Assembly: GCF_002849615.1 (NCBI RefSeq)
Contig: NZ_PDNV01000005.1
Location: 290,011-354,010 of the forward strand
Origin: Pollutimonas nitritireducens
Lineage (GTDB): Bacteria; Pseudomonadota; Gammaproteobacteria; Burkholderiales; Burkholderiaceae_B
Reading direction: 5' to 3'
Length of the DNA: 64,000 bases
The notes beneath the pieces were generated by a model, which did no database searches, was not told the origin of the DNA, and saw nothing but the letters and a program-made list of their open reading frames with translations. Both the position numbers and the translations under genes were made by a program. Of this stretch, positions 36,997 through 47,466 are shown piece after piece (the first letter of the stretch is position 1; each line of letters starts with the position of its first letter).

Positions 36997-37953
36997 TCAT
37001 GCGACGCTGGACGTTGGCGTCATTGCCGTATCGAGGTAGTTGACACCGGGCAGCTTGCACGCGCGGATTGCATCGCTGAGTGCTTCTATGGCCGCAGGCC
37101 GCGGAAAGCTTTTACGCCATACCAGTACGACGCGCCTGTCGGGCACCGGCTTCTTGAAGGGAATATAGGCAAGCAAATTATTCTCCAGGCCCGGCATGGA
37201 AAGCGCACTGGCTGGCAATACGGTCACGCCGATGCCGGCTGCGACCATGTGTCGTATGGTTTCGAGTGAGGAGCCTTCGAACGTGCGCTGAATCCCCTCA
37301 CTGGACGCCGAGAAACGCGAGAGCTCCGGACAGACCTCGAGCACCTGGTCGCGAAAACAATGCCCTGTGCCAAGCAGAAGCATGGTCTCATTTTTCAGTG
37401 TGCGCGCATCGATTTCTTTCTGTGCCGTCCAGGGATGATTCTTGGGCACTGCCACCACGAATGGTTCATCGTATAGAGGGTGCACCACCAAGCCGGACTC
37501 CGGCAAGGGCAAGGCGACAATGGCGCAGTCGATTTCACCCTGCCGCAGGAGTTCCAGAAGGCGGGCTGTGAAGTTCTCTTGCAACAGCAGCGGCATCTGG
37601 GGCGTGGCGGTAATCTGGGTCGGCACCAGGCGTGGCAAAAGGTACGGCCCTATCGTGTGTATCACTCCTACCCGCAATGGCCCGGCAAGGGGATCATGGC
37701 CCTGCCTTGCGATTTCACGCAAATTTGCCCCTTCTTCAAGCACGCGCTGAGCTTGCGCAACCACACGCAATCCGATAGGAGTGACGCTTACCTCTGTGCC
37801 CCCACGTTCGAAGAGCACCACTCCAAGCTCGTCTTCCAGTTTGCGTATAGCGACCGACAGTGTCGGCTGGCTGACGAAACAAGCTTCGGCAGCCCTGCCA
37901 AAGTGCCGCTCACGCGCTACAGCCACGATGTACTTCAATTCGGTCAAGGTCAT
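36997..37953 (-). CDS. oxyR: Hydrogen-peroxide sensor and regulator OxyR
   Basis: 318 residues, LysR family. The helix-turn-helix lies in YIVAVARERHFGRAAEACFV and SQPTLSVAIRKLEDELG. The redox pair is Cys199 and Cys208 in GTGHCFRDQVLEVCPELSRF, at the very positions known from the Escherichia coli protein, so it should form the peroxide-induced disulfide. It activates catalase, AhpC, Dps and others. The gene follows recG on the same strand (34-base gap) and precedes dps. I did not find a convincing OxyR site by eye. Confidence 0.95.
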   Translation of the reverse strand: MTLTELKYIVAVARERHFGRAAEACFVSQPTLSVAIRKLEDELGVVLFERGGTEVSVTPIGLRVVAQAQRVLEEGANLREIARQGHDPLAGPLRVGVIHTIGPYLLPRLVPTQITATPQMPLLLQENFTARLLELLRQGEIDCAIVALPLPESGLVVHPLYDEPFVVAVPKNHPWTAQKEIDARTLKNETMLLLGTGHCFRDQVLEVCPELSRFSASSEGIQRTFEGSSLETIRHMVAAGIGVTVLPASALSMPGLENNLLAYIPFKKPVPDRRVVLVWRKSFPRPAAIEALSDAIRACKLPGVNYLDTAMTPTSSVA

Positions 37954-37987
37954 TGCATATCTCGATCTAAATAAGGTTCACGCTGGG

Positions 37988-40096
37988 CTAGCTGCGTAAA
38001 AAGTCCTGTCTGCCCCGCATCCACCGGTCCAGGTGAGCGCGTGCGTGTTCCGGGTAACGGTCGCGCAGCTCGCCTGCGGCCTCCCTTGCACGTTCAGCGA
38101 TCAGGGCGTCGGTATCGATGCTCGCAAAACGCAGGAGTTCCTGGCCGGACTGACGGACGCCCAGGAATTCCCCGGGGCCACGCTGTTCAAGATCGCGCCG
38201 GGCAATCTCGAAGCCATCGGCGGTCTCGTACATGGCGCGCAGTCGCTGCCGTGCCACGGCCGACAAAGGCGACTGGTACATCAGCACACAAACTGACTGT
38301 CGGCTGCCCCGCCCCACCCGCCCACGTAGCTGATGCAGCTGCGCAAGGCCAAAGCGCTCGGCGTGCTCGATAACCATCAGGGATGCATTGGGCACGTCGA
38401 CGCCGACCTCGATGACGGTCGTCGCCACCAGCAAGTCAATGGAGCCGATCCGAAAATCCTGCATGACCTGCTGTTTTTCGGACGCAGGCAGGCGTCCATG
38501 CACCAACCCCACCCGCATTCCCGACAACGCCAGTACCAACCTGGCGTGGGTATCCACAGCTGTTTGCAACTGCAGGGCTTCACTTTCCTCAACCAGGGGA
38601 CATACCCAATATGCCTGGCTGCCGCCTCTTACTTCAGTGATGACATGACTCAACACCTCGTCGCGCCGCGCATCGGAAACCAGCTTGGTCAACACCGGAC
38701 TTCGCCCAGGTGGAAGTTCATCGATGACTGAAACATCCAGATCCGCGAAAAAGGTCATGGCGAGGGTCCGCGGGATCGGGGTCGCGCTCATGCTCAGTTG
38801 ATGCGGAATCATGTCCAGACTACCTTCAGATTCTTCACCCTTGCGGCTCAAATCCAGCCTCTGACCTACCCCGAAACGATGCTGCTCATCCAGAATTACG
38901 AGGCCCAGATTGGAAAAATTGACCTTGTCCTGGATCAGGGCCTGGGTGCCAACCACCAACTGCGCCTTGCCGGACTCGATCGATTCAATAGCCACTTTGC
39001 GCGCTTTGCTCGACAGGCTACCAGTCAGCCAAGTGACGGTAACGCCCAAAGGCTCGAGCCAACTCACCAGTTTCTGAAAATGTTGTTCCGCCAGCAGCTC
39101 GGTCGGTGCCATGATGGCAACCTGGCTCTGGCTGGAAATTGCCCTTGCCGCGGCAAACGCCGCCACGATGGTCTTGCCGCTGCCCACGTCTCCCTGCAGC
39201 AAGCGGTGCATGGGAAACGAGCGGGACAGGTCGCCGACTATTTCCATGATGACCCGTTCCTGCGCTGTGGTCAGCGCAAACGGAAGGCTGGCTCGCAATG
39301 CTTGCGTCAACCCCGCGCGATCGTCCTTGAGCGCCCGTGCCCGTTGACGTCGGCGCGCCGCGCGCGCTGCTGCCAACGATATCTGTTGGGCCAGCAATTC
39401 GTCGAACTTGATACGGGTCCAGGCTGGATGCCCCCGTTCAATCAATTGACTGTAAGAGATGTCGGGAGAGGGATGATGCAATACCCGAATGGCCTGATCG
39501 AACGGCATAAGATGGTAGCGGTCACGTATTTCGGACGGCAAGGTGTCGGACAAATCGGCACGCGCCAGGGCCTGGTCTATTGCCTTGCGCAGACTGACCT
39601 GGGACAGACCATCAGTGGTCGGATAGACTGGCGTTAGCGCCTGCGGCAGTGGCGTATCGGCCGCCGTGATTCTGGGGTGAACCATCTCGTAGCCGCCAAA
39701 ACCGCCACGCACCTCGCCACGAGCGCGTATACGCTTCCCTGCAGCGACCTGCTTTTGCTGGTTGGGGTAGAAATTCAACCAGCGTAAAACCAGCGAGCCA
39801 GTATCGTCCTCAACGACAGCTACGAGTTGCCGACGCGGACGGAACTGCACCTCGCTGCGTTTCACTTCTCCTTCGACCTGAGCGGCCGCGCCCGGATACG
39901 CCGACATGATCGGTGTAATGTGGGTTTCGTCTTCATAGCGTAAAGGAAGATGCACGATGAAATCAGCAGGGTCCCGCAAGCCCAGACGCCATAGTTTGCG
40001 TTCGAGCAACGAGCCTGGACCCGTTGCAACGTGCCTCGATGCAACCGCTTTGGTGGCAGATGCGGCCACGACAACGACCCCGGATTGTTCGATCAA
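37988..40096 (-). CDS. recG: ATP-dependent DNA helicase RecG
   Basis: 702 residues. It has an N-terminal wedge/OB domain (RGEVRGGFGGYEMVHPRI) and two helicase lobes: Walker A LLQGDVGSGKTIVAAFAAAR, APTELLAEQHFQKLVSWLEP, DEQH, SATPIPRTLAMTFFADLD, and RGRVGRGSRQSVCVLMY near the C-terminus. It remodels stalled forks and branch-migrates Holliday junctions. The start is a TTG overlapping the ridA stop (TTGA), so it is translationally coupled; a start a few codons later is possible. Confidence 0.95.
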   Translation of the reverse strand: MIEQSGVVVVAASATKAVASRHVATGPGSLLERKLWRLGLRDPADFIVHLPLRYEDETHITPIMSAYPGAAAQVEGEVKRSEVQFRPRRQLVAVVEDDTGSLVLRWLNFYPNQQKQVAAGKRIRARGEVRGGFGGYEMVHPRITAADTPLPQALTPVYPTTDGLSQVSLRKAIDQALARADLSDTLPSEIRDRYHLMPFDQAIRVLHHPSPDISYSQLIERGHPAWTRIKFDELLAQQISLAAARAARRRQRARALKDDRAGLTQALRASLPFALTTAQERVIMEIVGDLSRSFPMHRLLQGDVGSGKTIVAAFAAARAISSQSQVAIMAPTELLAEQHFQKLVSWLEPLGVTVTWLTGSLSSKARKVAIESIESGKAQLVVGTQALIQDKVNFSNLGLVILDEQHRFGVGQRLDLSRKGEESEGSLDMIPHQLSMSATPIPRTLAMTFFADLDVSVIDELPPGRSPVLTKLVSDARRDEVLSHVITEVRGGSQAYWVCPLVEESEALQLQTAVDTHARLVLALSGMRVGLVHGRLPASEKQQVMQDFRIGSIDLLVATTVIEVGVDVPNASLMVIEHAERFGLAQLHQLRGRVGRGSRQSVCVLMYQSPLSAVARQRLRAMYETADGFEIARRDLEQRGPGEFLGVRQSGQELLRFASIDTDALIAERAREAAGELRDRYPEHARAHLDRWMRGRQDFLRS

Positions 40097-40479
40097 ATGA
40101 CGATAATCGCTTCAACCTCGAACTGGGCCCCCTTGGGCAGGCTGGCAACCCCTATTGTGGAGCGCGCCGGGAATGGCTGTGGAATGATATCCGCCATGAT
40201 GGAATTGGCGCTGGCAAACTTGCTGAGATCGGTCAGGAACAGGGTAAGCTTGACGATATGTTCCAAAGACCCGCCGGCTGCCTCAATAACCGCCTGCATG
40301 TTGGCGAATGACTGACGTACCTGCCCTTCGAAGTTTTCCGAAACCAGTTCCCCGGTACCGGGTTCGAGCCCTATTTGCCCCGACAAGAACACCGTTTTAC
40401 CGGGACCCGCAGCAACCGCCTGCGAATACGGTCCGACAGCAGCCGGCGCCGCATCAGTATGGATAATTTGCTTGGCCAT
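40093..40479 (-). CDS. ridA: RidA-family enamine/imine deaminase
   Basis: 128 residues, the usual size. Family phrases: IIHTDAAPAAVGPYSQAVAA, VFLSGQIGLEPGTGELVSEN, and the signature AQFEVEAIIVI with ARSTIGVASLPKG holding the catalytic Arg. It hydrolyses reactive 2-aminoacrylate-type enamines formed by PLP enzymes. It overlaps recG by 4 bases. Confidence 0.93.
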   Translation of the reverse strand: MAKQIIHTDAAPAAVGPYSQAVAAGPGKTVFLSGQIGLEPGTGELVSENFEGQVRQSFANMQAVIEAAGGSLEHIVKLTLFLTDLSKFASANSIMADIIPQPFPARSTIGVASLPKGAQFEVEAIIVI

Positions 40480-40568
40480 GAGTTCGCTCTCTGTAAAGTC
40501 AATAAAACAACTATCAGAGTGTAATCATCTATAGCTTGAATTAACAAGCCCCCTTGCGACCCAGGCGC

Positions 40569-41345
40569 CTATTTTTCCACGAATGCCCGTTCTATTACAT
40601 AGTCGCCCGGCTGCCCGACCCCACTGGACACCTTGAAGCCGCGCTTGTCCAGCATGGCGCTGATGTCAGCCAACATGTGGGGACTGCCGCAAAGCATGGC
40701 GCGATCGGTCTGGGGATCAAGCGGGGGAAGTCCGATGTCGGCGAAGAGCTTGCCGGACTCGACCATGTCGGTGATGCGACCCTGGTTACGAAACGGTTCG
40801 CGGGTTACGGTTGGATAGTAAATGAGCTTTTCGCGGACGATATCCCCGAAATATTCATTCTTGGGCAATTCGTTCTGGATATAGTCCGAATACGCCAGTT
40901 CGGTTTGGAACCGAACCCCATGCAAAAGAATGACTTTTTCGAAGCGCTCATAGACATCGGGATCCTTGATGATGCTCATGAACGGGGCAAGTCCGGTGCC
41001 CGTAGCAAACAGATAAAGATGCTTGCCCGGCTTGAGGTCATCGACGACCAGTGTGCCGACCGGTTTTTTGCTGACCAGTATGGTGTCGCCCTGTTTCAAG
41101 TGTTGCAGACGCGATGTCAGCGGACCGTCTTGAACCTTTATGCTGAGAAACTCGAGATTCTCTTCGTAGTTGGCACTGGCGATACTATAGGCACGCATCA
41201 GCGGCTTGCCGTTAACCTCGAGACCCAACATGACGAAGTGGCCATTATGGAAACGCAGGGCCGGGTCGCGCGTGGTGGTAAAGGAAAATAACGTATCGTT
41301 CCAATGACGTACGTTAAGAACCTGCTCTGTATTAAAGGCTGCCAT
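40569..41345 (-). CDS. fpr: Ferredoxin/flavodoxin-NADP+ reductase
   Basis: 258 residues from the ATG at 41343-41345; earlier in-frame sequence is not homologous. FAD-binding RAYSIASANYEENLEFLSIK, NADP-binding LYLFATGTGLAPFMSIIKDP and C-terminal AMLCGSPHMLADISAMLDKR followed by GQPGDYVIERAFVEK, the last ending typical of Fpr proteins of subclass I/II. It passes electrons from NADPH to ferredoxin or flavodoxin and is often part of oxidative-stress or iron-sulfur repair responses. Confidence 0.93.
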   Translation of the reverse strand: MAAFNTEQVLNVRHWNDTLFSFTTTRDPALRFHNGHFVMLGLEVNGKPLMRAYSIASANYEENLEFLSIKVQDGPLTSRLQHLKQGDTILVSKKPVGTLVVDDLKPGKHLYLFATGTGLAPFMSIIKDPDVYERFEKVILLHGVRFQTELAYSDYIQNELPKNEYFGDIVREKLIYYPTVTREPFRNQGRITDMVESGKLFADIGLPPLDPQTDRAMLCGSPHMLADISAMLDKRGFKVSSGVGQPGDYVIERAFVEK

Positions 41346-41670
41346 TTGATTGTGTAAATAAGTTCTAGAAGGCCCGATTTTAGCGTGCCGGTCTAAGCGC
41401 ACGCCGAAAACCCGTGATACATCAAGGATATTACAGCTCCAGCCACATGGACCACAGCCTCTTTCGAGCGATAACTGCAAGCCATTTAAGATAAATCAAA
41501 TAAATCCTGAAAACGACCGCATCCTGAGCAGAATCGACTCGATTTTCAATTGAATAGTTGCGGATAGTCTGGTATCTTACAGCATCTATATGAGAATCAT
41601 TTCTATTCGAATTTAGCCGTTTCAGTCACTACCAAATTCATTCTTAACTTTTCGCCCAGGAGATGCTTAC
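41346..41670. other. 325-base control region upstream of the Fe(III) importer
   Basis: No gene seen. It carries the promoter region of fbpA on the plus strand, including a Fur-like box at 41591-41605, and the region upstream of fpr on the minus strand. AGGAG occurs eight bases before the fbpA start. Confidence 0.6.
41591..41605 (+). promoter_or_regulatory. Fur-like box upstream of the Fe(III) importer
   Basis: TGAGAAT-C-ATTTCTA compared with the 7-1-7 Fur consensus TGATAAT-N-ATTATCA matches 10 of 14 arm bases, and the surrounding stretch is AT-rich (ctatatgagaatcatttcta). It lies about 66 bases before the fbpA start, where a repressor would block transcription when iron is plentiful. Confidence 0.6.
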
Positions 41671-42720
41671 ATGCGTTTTACCCGAGAGCCACGGCCCTTG
41701 TTTCGGTCTTTAATGCTTGCTGGCTTTACAGCCCTTTGCGCGGCCTCTGGTGCTGCAACGGCGGCCGATGTCAGTCTGTATACAACGCGCGAGCCTCAAC
41801 TCATCCAGCCGCTTCTGGAAGAGTTCACCAAGGACACAGGCATCAAGGTCAATACGGTTTTCGTCAAAGATGGTTTGATCGAGCGTGTAAAAGCGGAAGG
41901 CGAAAAGTCTCCAGCCGACCTGCTCATGACGGTCGACATCGGCAATTTGCTTGACCTTGTTGAAGCCGGCATCACGCAGCCCATCGAATCCAAGGTATTG
42001 AACGACACCATACCCGCAAACCTGCGTGGAACCAACAACCAATGGTATGCCTTATCGCTACGCGACCGGGTTGCCTATGTCGCGAAAGATCTCGACGTCA
42101 ACGCCCTCACCTACGAGGCGTTTGCCGACCCAAAATGGAAGGGTAAGGTCTGCATACGGTCAGGACAACATCCATACAACACGGCACTGATCGCGGCCAT
42201 GATCGCGCACAATGGCGCAGAAGCCACTGAAGCATGGTTGCGCAATGTCAAGAATAACCTGGGGCGCAAGGCTTCCGGCGGAGATCGCGACGTGGCGCGT
42301 GACATCCTTGGCGGTATCTGCGATGTCGGCATCGCCAATGCCTATTATGTCGGCCGCATGAAAAATGCCGAACCGGGCACAGATGCCCGCAAATGGGGCG
42401 ATGCCATCAAAGTCGTACGCCCCACGTTCGCCAGCGAGAAGAGTCGCGGCACCCATGTTAATATTTCCGGCGCATCTGTCGCGAAACACGCTCCAAATAA
42501 AGAAAATGCCGTCAAGTTGCTTGAATACCTGGTCTCTGATAAAGCCCAGAGCTTGTATGCGAATGCCAATTATGAATATCCGATCAAAGAAGGTATCAAG
42601 CTGGATCCAGTAGTCGCGAGTTTCGGTCCTCTGGTTGTAGATCCGCTACCTCTGGCTGAAATCGCCAAGCATCGCAAGCAGGCAAGCGAATTGGTGGACA
42701 AAGTTGGATTCAACAACTAA
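41671..42720 (+). CDS. fbpA: Fe(III) ABC importer periplasmic binding protein
   Basis: 349 residues with a Sec signal peptide (AGFTALCAASGAATAADV). It has the FbpA/FutA pattern VSLYTTREPQLIQPLLEEFT, KGKVCIRSGQHPYNTALIAA, and the tyrosine pair that binds ferric iron in DVGIANAYYVGRMKN. It carries Fe(III) across the periplasm to FbpBC. AGGAG precedes the start and a Fur-like box lies upstream. The downstream permease overlaps its end by 17 bases. Confidence 0.93.
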   Translation: MRFTREPRPLFRSLMLAGFTALCAASGAATAADVSLYTTREPQLIQPLLEEFTKDTGIKVNTVFVKDGLIERVKAEGEKSPADLLMTVDIGNLLDLVEAGITQPIESKVLNDTIPANLRGTNNQWYALSLRDRVAYVAKDLDVNALTYEAFADPKWKGKVCIRSGQHPYNTALIAAMIAHNGAEATEAWLRNVKNNLGRKASGGDRDVARDILGGICDVGIANAYYVGRMKNAEPGTDARKWGDAIKVVRPTFASEKSRGTHVNISGASVAKHAPNKENAVKLLEYLVSDKAQSLYANANYEYPIKEGIKLDPVVASFGPLVVDPLPLAEIAKHRKQASELVDKVGFNN

Positions 42721-44461
42721 AAACTTGACGTTGCCTCCTGGAACGCGAGCCATAACGCCCGCGTTCTTCCGTTTTTTGCAGGAACCCCCGCTGTTGCATC
42801 TGCGCCGTTTTTTCTCATGTGAGGCTGGCCTGGGCTGGCGGGTCGGCACGATCCTGATCGCGCTGTGCGTGCTCGCTCCCATCGCCACACTATGCTGGTA
42901 CGCTTTGCAAGGCACGGCCGGGCACTGGTCCCATCTGCTCTCTTATGTTCTGCCGACGGCCTTCTTGAATACGGTGCTGCTGCTTGTCGGCGTAGGCGTA
43001 TTGGTCACATCCCTGGGAGTAGGAAGCGCCTGGCTCATTACGGCATTCCAGTTTCCTTCCCAGCGCATCCTGTCGTGGGCGCTCTTGCTGCCGTTGGCCG
43101 TTCCAACCTACATCGTCGCATTCGCCTACCTCGACATTCTTCATCCCATTGGTCCCGTACAAACACTGTTGCGAGACGCATTGGGATACGACAGCCCCCG
43201 ACAATTCCGGCTGCCTGATCTGCGCTCCTTGCCCGGCGCAATATTCTTGCTGGGTTTCGTACTCTATCCCTACGTCTACCTCAGCACCCGCATCATGTTT
43301 TCCACCCAGGCAGCCAGTCTCCTGGAGGCAGCCAGGGTGTTGGGAGAATCAAGCCGCAGCACTTTCTTCCGCGTTGCATTGCCCATGGCACGCCCAGCGA
43401 TCGCTGTGGGAGTCAGCCTGGCGCTGCTTGAAACACTAAACGACATCGGCGCCTCCGAATTCCTGGGCGTGCAGACCCTTACGGTGTCCGTATATACGAC
43501 GTGGGTCACCCGCTCAGATCTCGCCGGAGCCGCCCAGATTGCCCTCGCCATGTTGGCTATCGTCGCAGTGCTGATACTTACCGAGCGCCATGGAAGGCGC
43601 CGACAACGCTACGCGAGCACCCAGCGCACGAGGGCTATGCAGCCCAGAAAACTGAAAGGGCCCGCGGCCGCCGTTGCTTTCATGCTCGGATGGATACCGG
43701 TCGTGATCGGCTTCGTGGCACCCGCCTTATACCTGCTGAATGAAACCATCAAGCACTTCAATCGTGTGGGATCGGTCTCGGACCAGTTATTGATGAGCGG
43801 CTACAACACTGTCAAGATCGCGCTGATTGCCACCGTTGCCACGATCGCCTGCGGGCTCGTCGTCGCATGGGCGGCGCGCACCATACGAAATGGGTCCACG
43901 TTCACCCTGCCTCGGCTTTGCGCCCGAATTGCCACGTCCGGCTATGCCATACCGGGCACCGTACTGGCCATTGGCTTGCTAAGTCCCATCGTATTCCTGG
44001 GTAACCTCGGAGCCTGGCTCTGGAAATTACTCGGCAATGCGGACCCCGGCCTCCTGCTGATGGGGACCACGACAGCGCTTGTATGTGCTTACGTCATACG
44101 ATTTCTCGCCATATCGATAGGCGGAATAGAGTCAGGCCTGGCACGCATTCCACCGTCCATGGAACAGGCGGCACGCCTCTTGGGCGAAACCTCCAGCGGT
44201 ACCTTGCGACGCATCCACCTTCCGCTGTTGCGTCCGGCGCTGGGGGCAGCCGCCCTGCTGATATTCGTCGATGCCATGAAGGAACTGCCGGCCACGCTTC
44301 TGTTGAGGCCGGTGAATTTCGACACACTAGCGACCTGGCTTTACGCCGAGGCAGCCCGGGGAACGTATGAAGAAGGATCCGTTGCGGCGCTGGCCATTGT
44401 GCTTGCAGGCTTACTGCCGGTAGTCCTGCTGGCGCGTACTCAATTCAAGTCGACCCAATAG
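42704..44461 (+). CDS. fbpB: Fe(III) ABC importer permease (fused two-domain)
   Basis: 585 residues as read from a TTG start that overlaps the fbpA end. It holds two tandem permease domains of six segments each, as usual in FbpB. Two EAA loops are seen: SLLEAARVLGESSRSTFFRV in the first half and SMEQAARLLGETSSGTLRRI in the second, both aligned in form. It forms the inner-membrane channel. The N-terminal start may be slightly downstream, since no strong ribosome site is clear. Confidence 0.92.
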   Translation: MDSTTKNLTLPPGTRAITPAFFRFLQEPPLLHLRRFFSCEAGLGWRVGTILIALCVLAPIATLCWYALQGTAGHWSHLLSYVLPTAFLNTVLLLVGVGVLVTSLGVGSAWLITAFQFPSQRILSWALLLPLAVPTYIVAFAYLDILHPIGPVQTLLRDALGYDSPRQFRLPDLRSLPGAIFLLGFVLYPYVYLSTRIMFSTQAASLLEAARVLGESSRSTFFRVALPMARPAIAVGVSLALLETLNDIGASEFLGVQTLTVSVYTTWVTRSDLAGAAQIALAMLAIVAVLILTERHGRRRQRYASTQRTRAMQPRKLKGPAAAVAFMLGWIPVVIGFVAPALYLLNETIKHFNRVGSVSDQLLMSGYNTVKIALIATVATIACGLVVAWAARTIRNGSTFTLPRLCARIATSGYAIPGTVLAIGLLSPIVFLGNLGAWLWKLLGNADPGLLLMGTTTALVCAYVIRFLAISIGGIESGLARIPPSMEQAARLLGETSSGTLRRIHLPLLRPALGAAALLIFVDAMKELPATLLLRPVNFDTLATWLYAEAARGTYEEGSVAALAIVLAGLLPVVLLARTQFKSTQ

Positions 44462-44462
44462 T

Positions 44463-45245
<783 letters not shown>

Positions 45246-45257
45246 GCGACCCGCTGC

Positions 45258-45866
45258 TTAATAACGATAGGTATAAGTAAGCTGGACGACATCCAGACCG
45301 TCATTGGGTTCCTTGATTCCCGCATTCGAAAAATGCGAGAACCGAAGTCCCACCTGATGTGCCGGGCTGATGAGCACTCCCACGCCGATATGGTTGCCAA
45401 ACTGGAACGCAGAACCCAAATTTTTGTCGGCAAAACGGGTGCGGCTCAGTACCGTGGCTCCTACGCCAATTTCGGTGTAAACAAATTCATTGGGCCACCA
45501 GCGCAACATCGGCGTAGCGCTCAATTGCCACAATGAATCCGGACGGCCATGGGTGGCGTCCCAGTACGTAAGCCCAAGCTCACCGTTCAAATCCAACCTT
45601 CCCCAACCGTTTTGCAGCCGATAACTCCACCACGGCGCCGTCTCATGAAAAAGGCTGACATTGCGATAGTCATCGAAATACCCTATCCGTAGTCCTAGAC
45701 CGTTACCTGAGCGTCCCGTATCCGATGCGATCGTTGTCGGAGAAACTGGCTGCGAGCTGCCTACGGGCTGGGCGCCAGCCGGTAGCGCGGCGGCCAGCAC
45801 AGCCAGCGCGATGACCGGCACTACATGACGGAAAACGAACTGCGGTAAAGCGTTCATGAAATGCAT
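45258..45866 (-). CDS. pagL: Lipid A 3-O-deacylase PagL
   Basis: 202 residues with a signal peptide (VVPVIALAVLAAALPAGAQP). The outer-membrane beta-barrel ends in aromatic residue Tyr (VVQLTYTYRY). The active-site motif is near the C-terminus: HFSNAGIKEPNDGLD, with the catalytic His and Ser two apart, as in PagL. In the Pseudomonas enzyme a catalytic Glu sits twelve positions after the Ser; the aligned residue here is Asp. PagL removes the 3-position acyl chain from lipid A and alters host recognition. Confidence 0.88.
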   Translation of the reverse strand: MHFMNALPQFVFRHVVPVIALAVLAAALPAGAQPVGSSQPVSPTTIASDTGRSGNGLGLRIGYFDDYRNVSLFHETAPWWSYRLQNGWGRLDLNGELGLTYWDATHGRPDSLWQLSATPMLRWWPNEFVYTEIGVGATVLSRTRFADKNLGSAFQFGNHIGVGVLISPAHQVGLRFSHFSNAGIKEPNDGLDVVQLTYTYRY

Positions 45867-45952
45867 GAATATTCCTTGAAATACGAGATGATCAGCACAA
45901 GCAAACAGTGTGCCCGATCCATATTAAACCCGCACTGATTGGTATCAAAGCT

Positions 45953-47464
45953 TCAATCGCCCGCTTCGTCATTCAAACCGAGTTCACTGCATTTGCGGGT
46001 CAGCGTATTGCGCCCGATTCCAAGTCGCTGAGCCGCTTCCATGCGGCGCCCCCGACTATGCAGCAGTGCCGACTCGATTAGTACGCGCTCAAAATCCCGA
46101 GTGAAGCTTGCCATGATTGCCGGCTCGTTGCGACTCAACCTGGCCTGTACCTCTCGACCCAGCAAAGTTGTCCAGGACATCTCCAGGGCGGATATGGCGT
46201 CCGGCTGACTTGCGGGGGCATGGTAACCTTCCCGACGGAAATCGCCGGCGGCAACCTCTACGCTGGCCACTGTTTGCGTAGCGTCGCTGTGCGGCGCACC
46301 GAAGACTTCAGGTGGCAGGTCCTTGGATTCAATAATCTGGCTGGACGACATGACCGTCAGCCACTGGCAAAAATTCTCCAACTGCCGGATGTTGCCTGGA
46401 TAATCGAATCCGGACATTACCTGCAGGGCTTGGGGTGACAGGCGTCGGACTGGTACACCGAGGTCACGTGCACTGTTCTGCATGAACAGCTGGACGAGTG
46501 CCGGGATATCTTCTTTCCTTTCACGCAACGGTGGAAGCCTGAGACGGATTACATTCAACCGATGAAACAGATCTTCCCGGAAACGTCCTTCCGCTACCCG
46601 CTGCTCAAGCGGCTGGTGGGTCGCGGCGACGATACGGACGTCAGCGTTGATGGCCTGTGATCCGCCGACACGATAAAAGTTGCCTTCTGCCAGAACGCGC
46701 AACAAGCGCGTTTGCAACTCGAAAGGCATGTCGCCGATTTCGTCGAGAAACAACGTGCCATTGCGCGCCTCCTCAAAGCGGCCCCGGCGCTGCTGTGTAG
46801 CGCCCGTGAATGCACCGCGCTCATGGCCGAATAACTCGGCTTCCAGCAAATCTTTGGGTATGGCTGCCGCATTCAACGCGACGAAAGGGCCGTCTGCACG
46901 ATTGCTGTGGGTATGGAGGGCCTTTGCAATGAGCTCCTTGCCGGTGCCGGACTCGCCAGTGATTAATACCGTGACGCTGGAAGAAGCAAGGCGTCCTATT
47001 GCACGGAAGACCTCTTGCATGGCGGGCGAGGAGGACTGCAGCATGATACCTTCGCTACTGGTCGAAACGGCGTGGCGTTCAGCTACGTCCTCGCTCTCCG
47101 CACCCGTGGACTGGGCAGCGCGCTGTATCAATGCGATGGCGGCATTGACATCGAAGGGCTTGGGCAGGTAGTCGAAAGCCCCTTTCTGGAATGCCGCGAC
47201 CGTGCTGTTCAAGTCGGTGAAGGCTGTCATGACGATCACCGGCAAGTCCGGATGGTCCTCCTTGATGCGGTGCAACAGGCTAAGTCCGTCCAGGCCCGGC
47301 ATCCGGATGTCAGTCACCAGCACGGAAGGGATGGCGGCTTCGAGCGCCTCCAGTACTTCGGCGGCGCTGGCAAAAGCCCGGGCAGGAATACCAACCCTGG
47401 CCAATGCTTTTTCAAGCACCCAACGGATGCTTTGATCATCGTCAATAATCCATACCGGTTTCAT
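45953..47464 (-). CDS. ntrC: Nitrogen regulator NtrC (NR(I))
   Basis: 503 residues. Receiver domain 1-120 with phospho-acceptor Asp52 in VTDIRMPGLDG. The AAA+ domain has Walker A GESGTGKELIAKALH, the sigma-54 contact loop GAFTGA and LFLDEIGDMPFELQTRLLRV. A Fis-type helix-turn-helix closes the protein (EAAQRLGIGRNTLTRKCSEL). Phosphorylated NtrC activates sigma-54 promoters under nitrogen limitation. It lies 2 bases after ntrB, its kinase, downstream of glnA. Confidence 0.95.
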   Translation of the reverse strand: MKPVWIIDDDQSIRWVLEKALARVGIPARAFASAAEVLEALEAAIPSVLVTDIRMPGLDGLSLLHRIKEDHPDLPVIVMTAFTDLNSTVAAFQKGAFDYLPKPFDVNAAIALIQRAAQSTGAESEDVAERHAVSTSSEGIMLQSSSPAMQEVFRAIGRLASSSVTVLITGESGTGKELIAKALHTHSNRADGPFVALNAAAIPKDLLEAELFGHERGAFTGATQQRRGRFEEARNGTLFLDEIGDMPFELQTRLLRVLAEGNFYRVGGSQAINADVRIVAATHQPLEQRVAEGRFREDLFHRLNVIRLRLPPLRERKEDIPALVQLFMQNSARDLGVPVRRLSPQALQVMSGFDYPGNIRQLENFCQWLTVMSSSQIIESKDLPPEVFGAPHSDATQTVASVEVAAGDFRREGYHAPASQPDAISALEMSWTTLLGREVQARLSRNEPAIMASFTRDFERVLIESALLHSRGRRMEAAQRLGIGRNTLTRKCSELGLNDEAGD

Positions 47465-47466
47465 CT

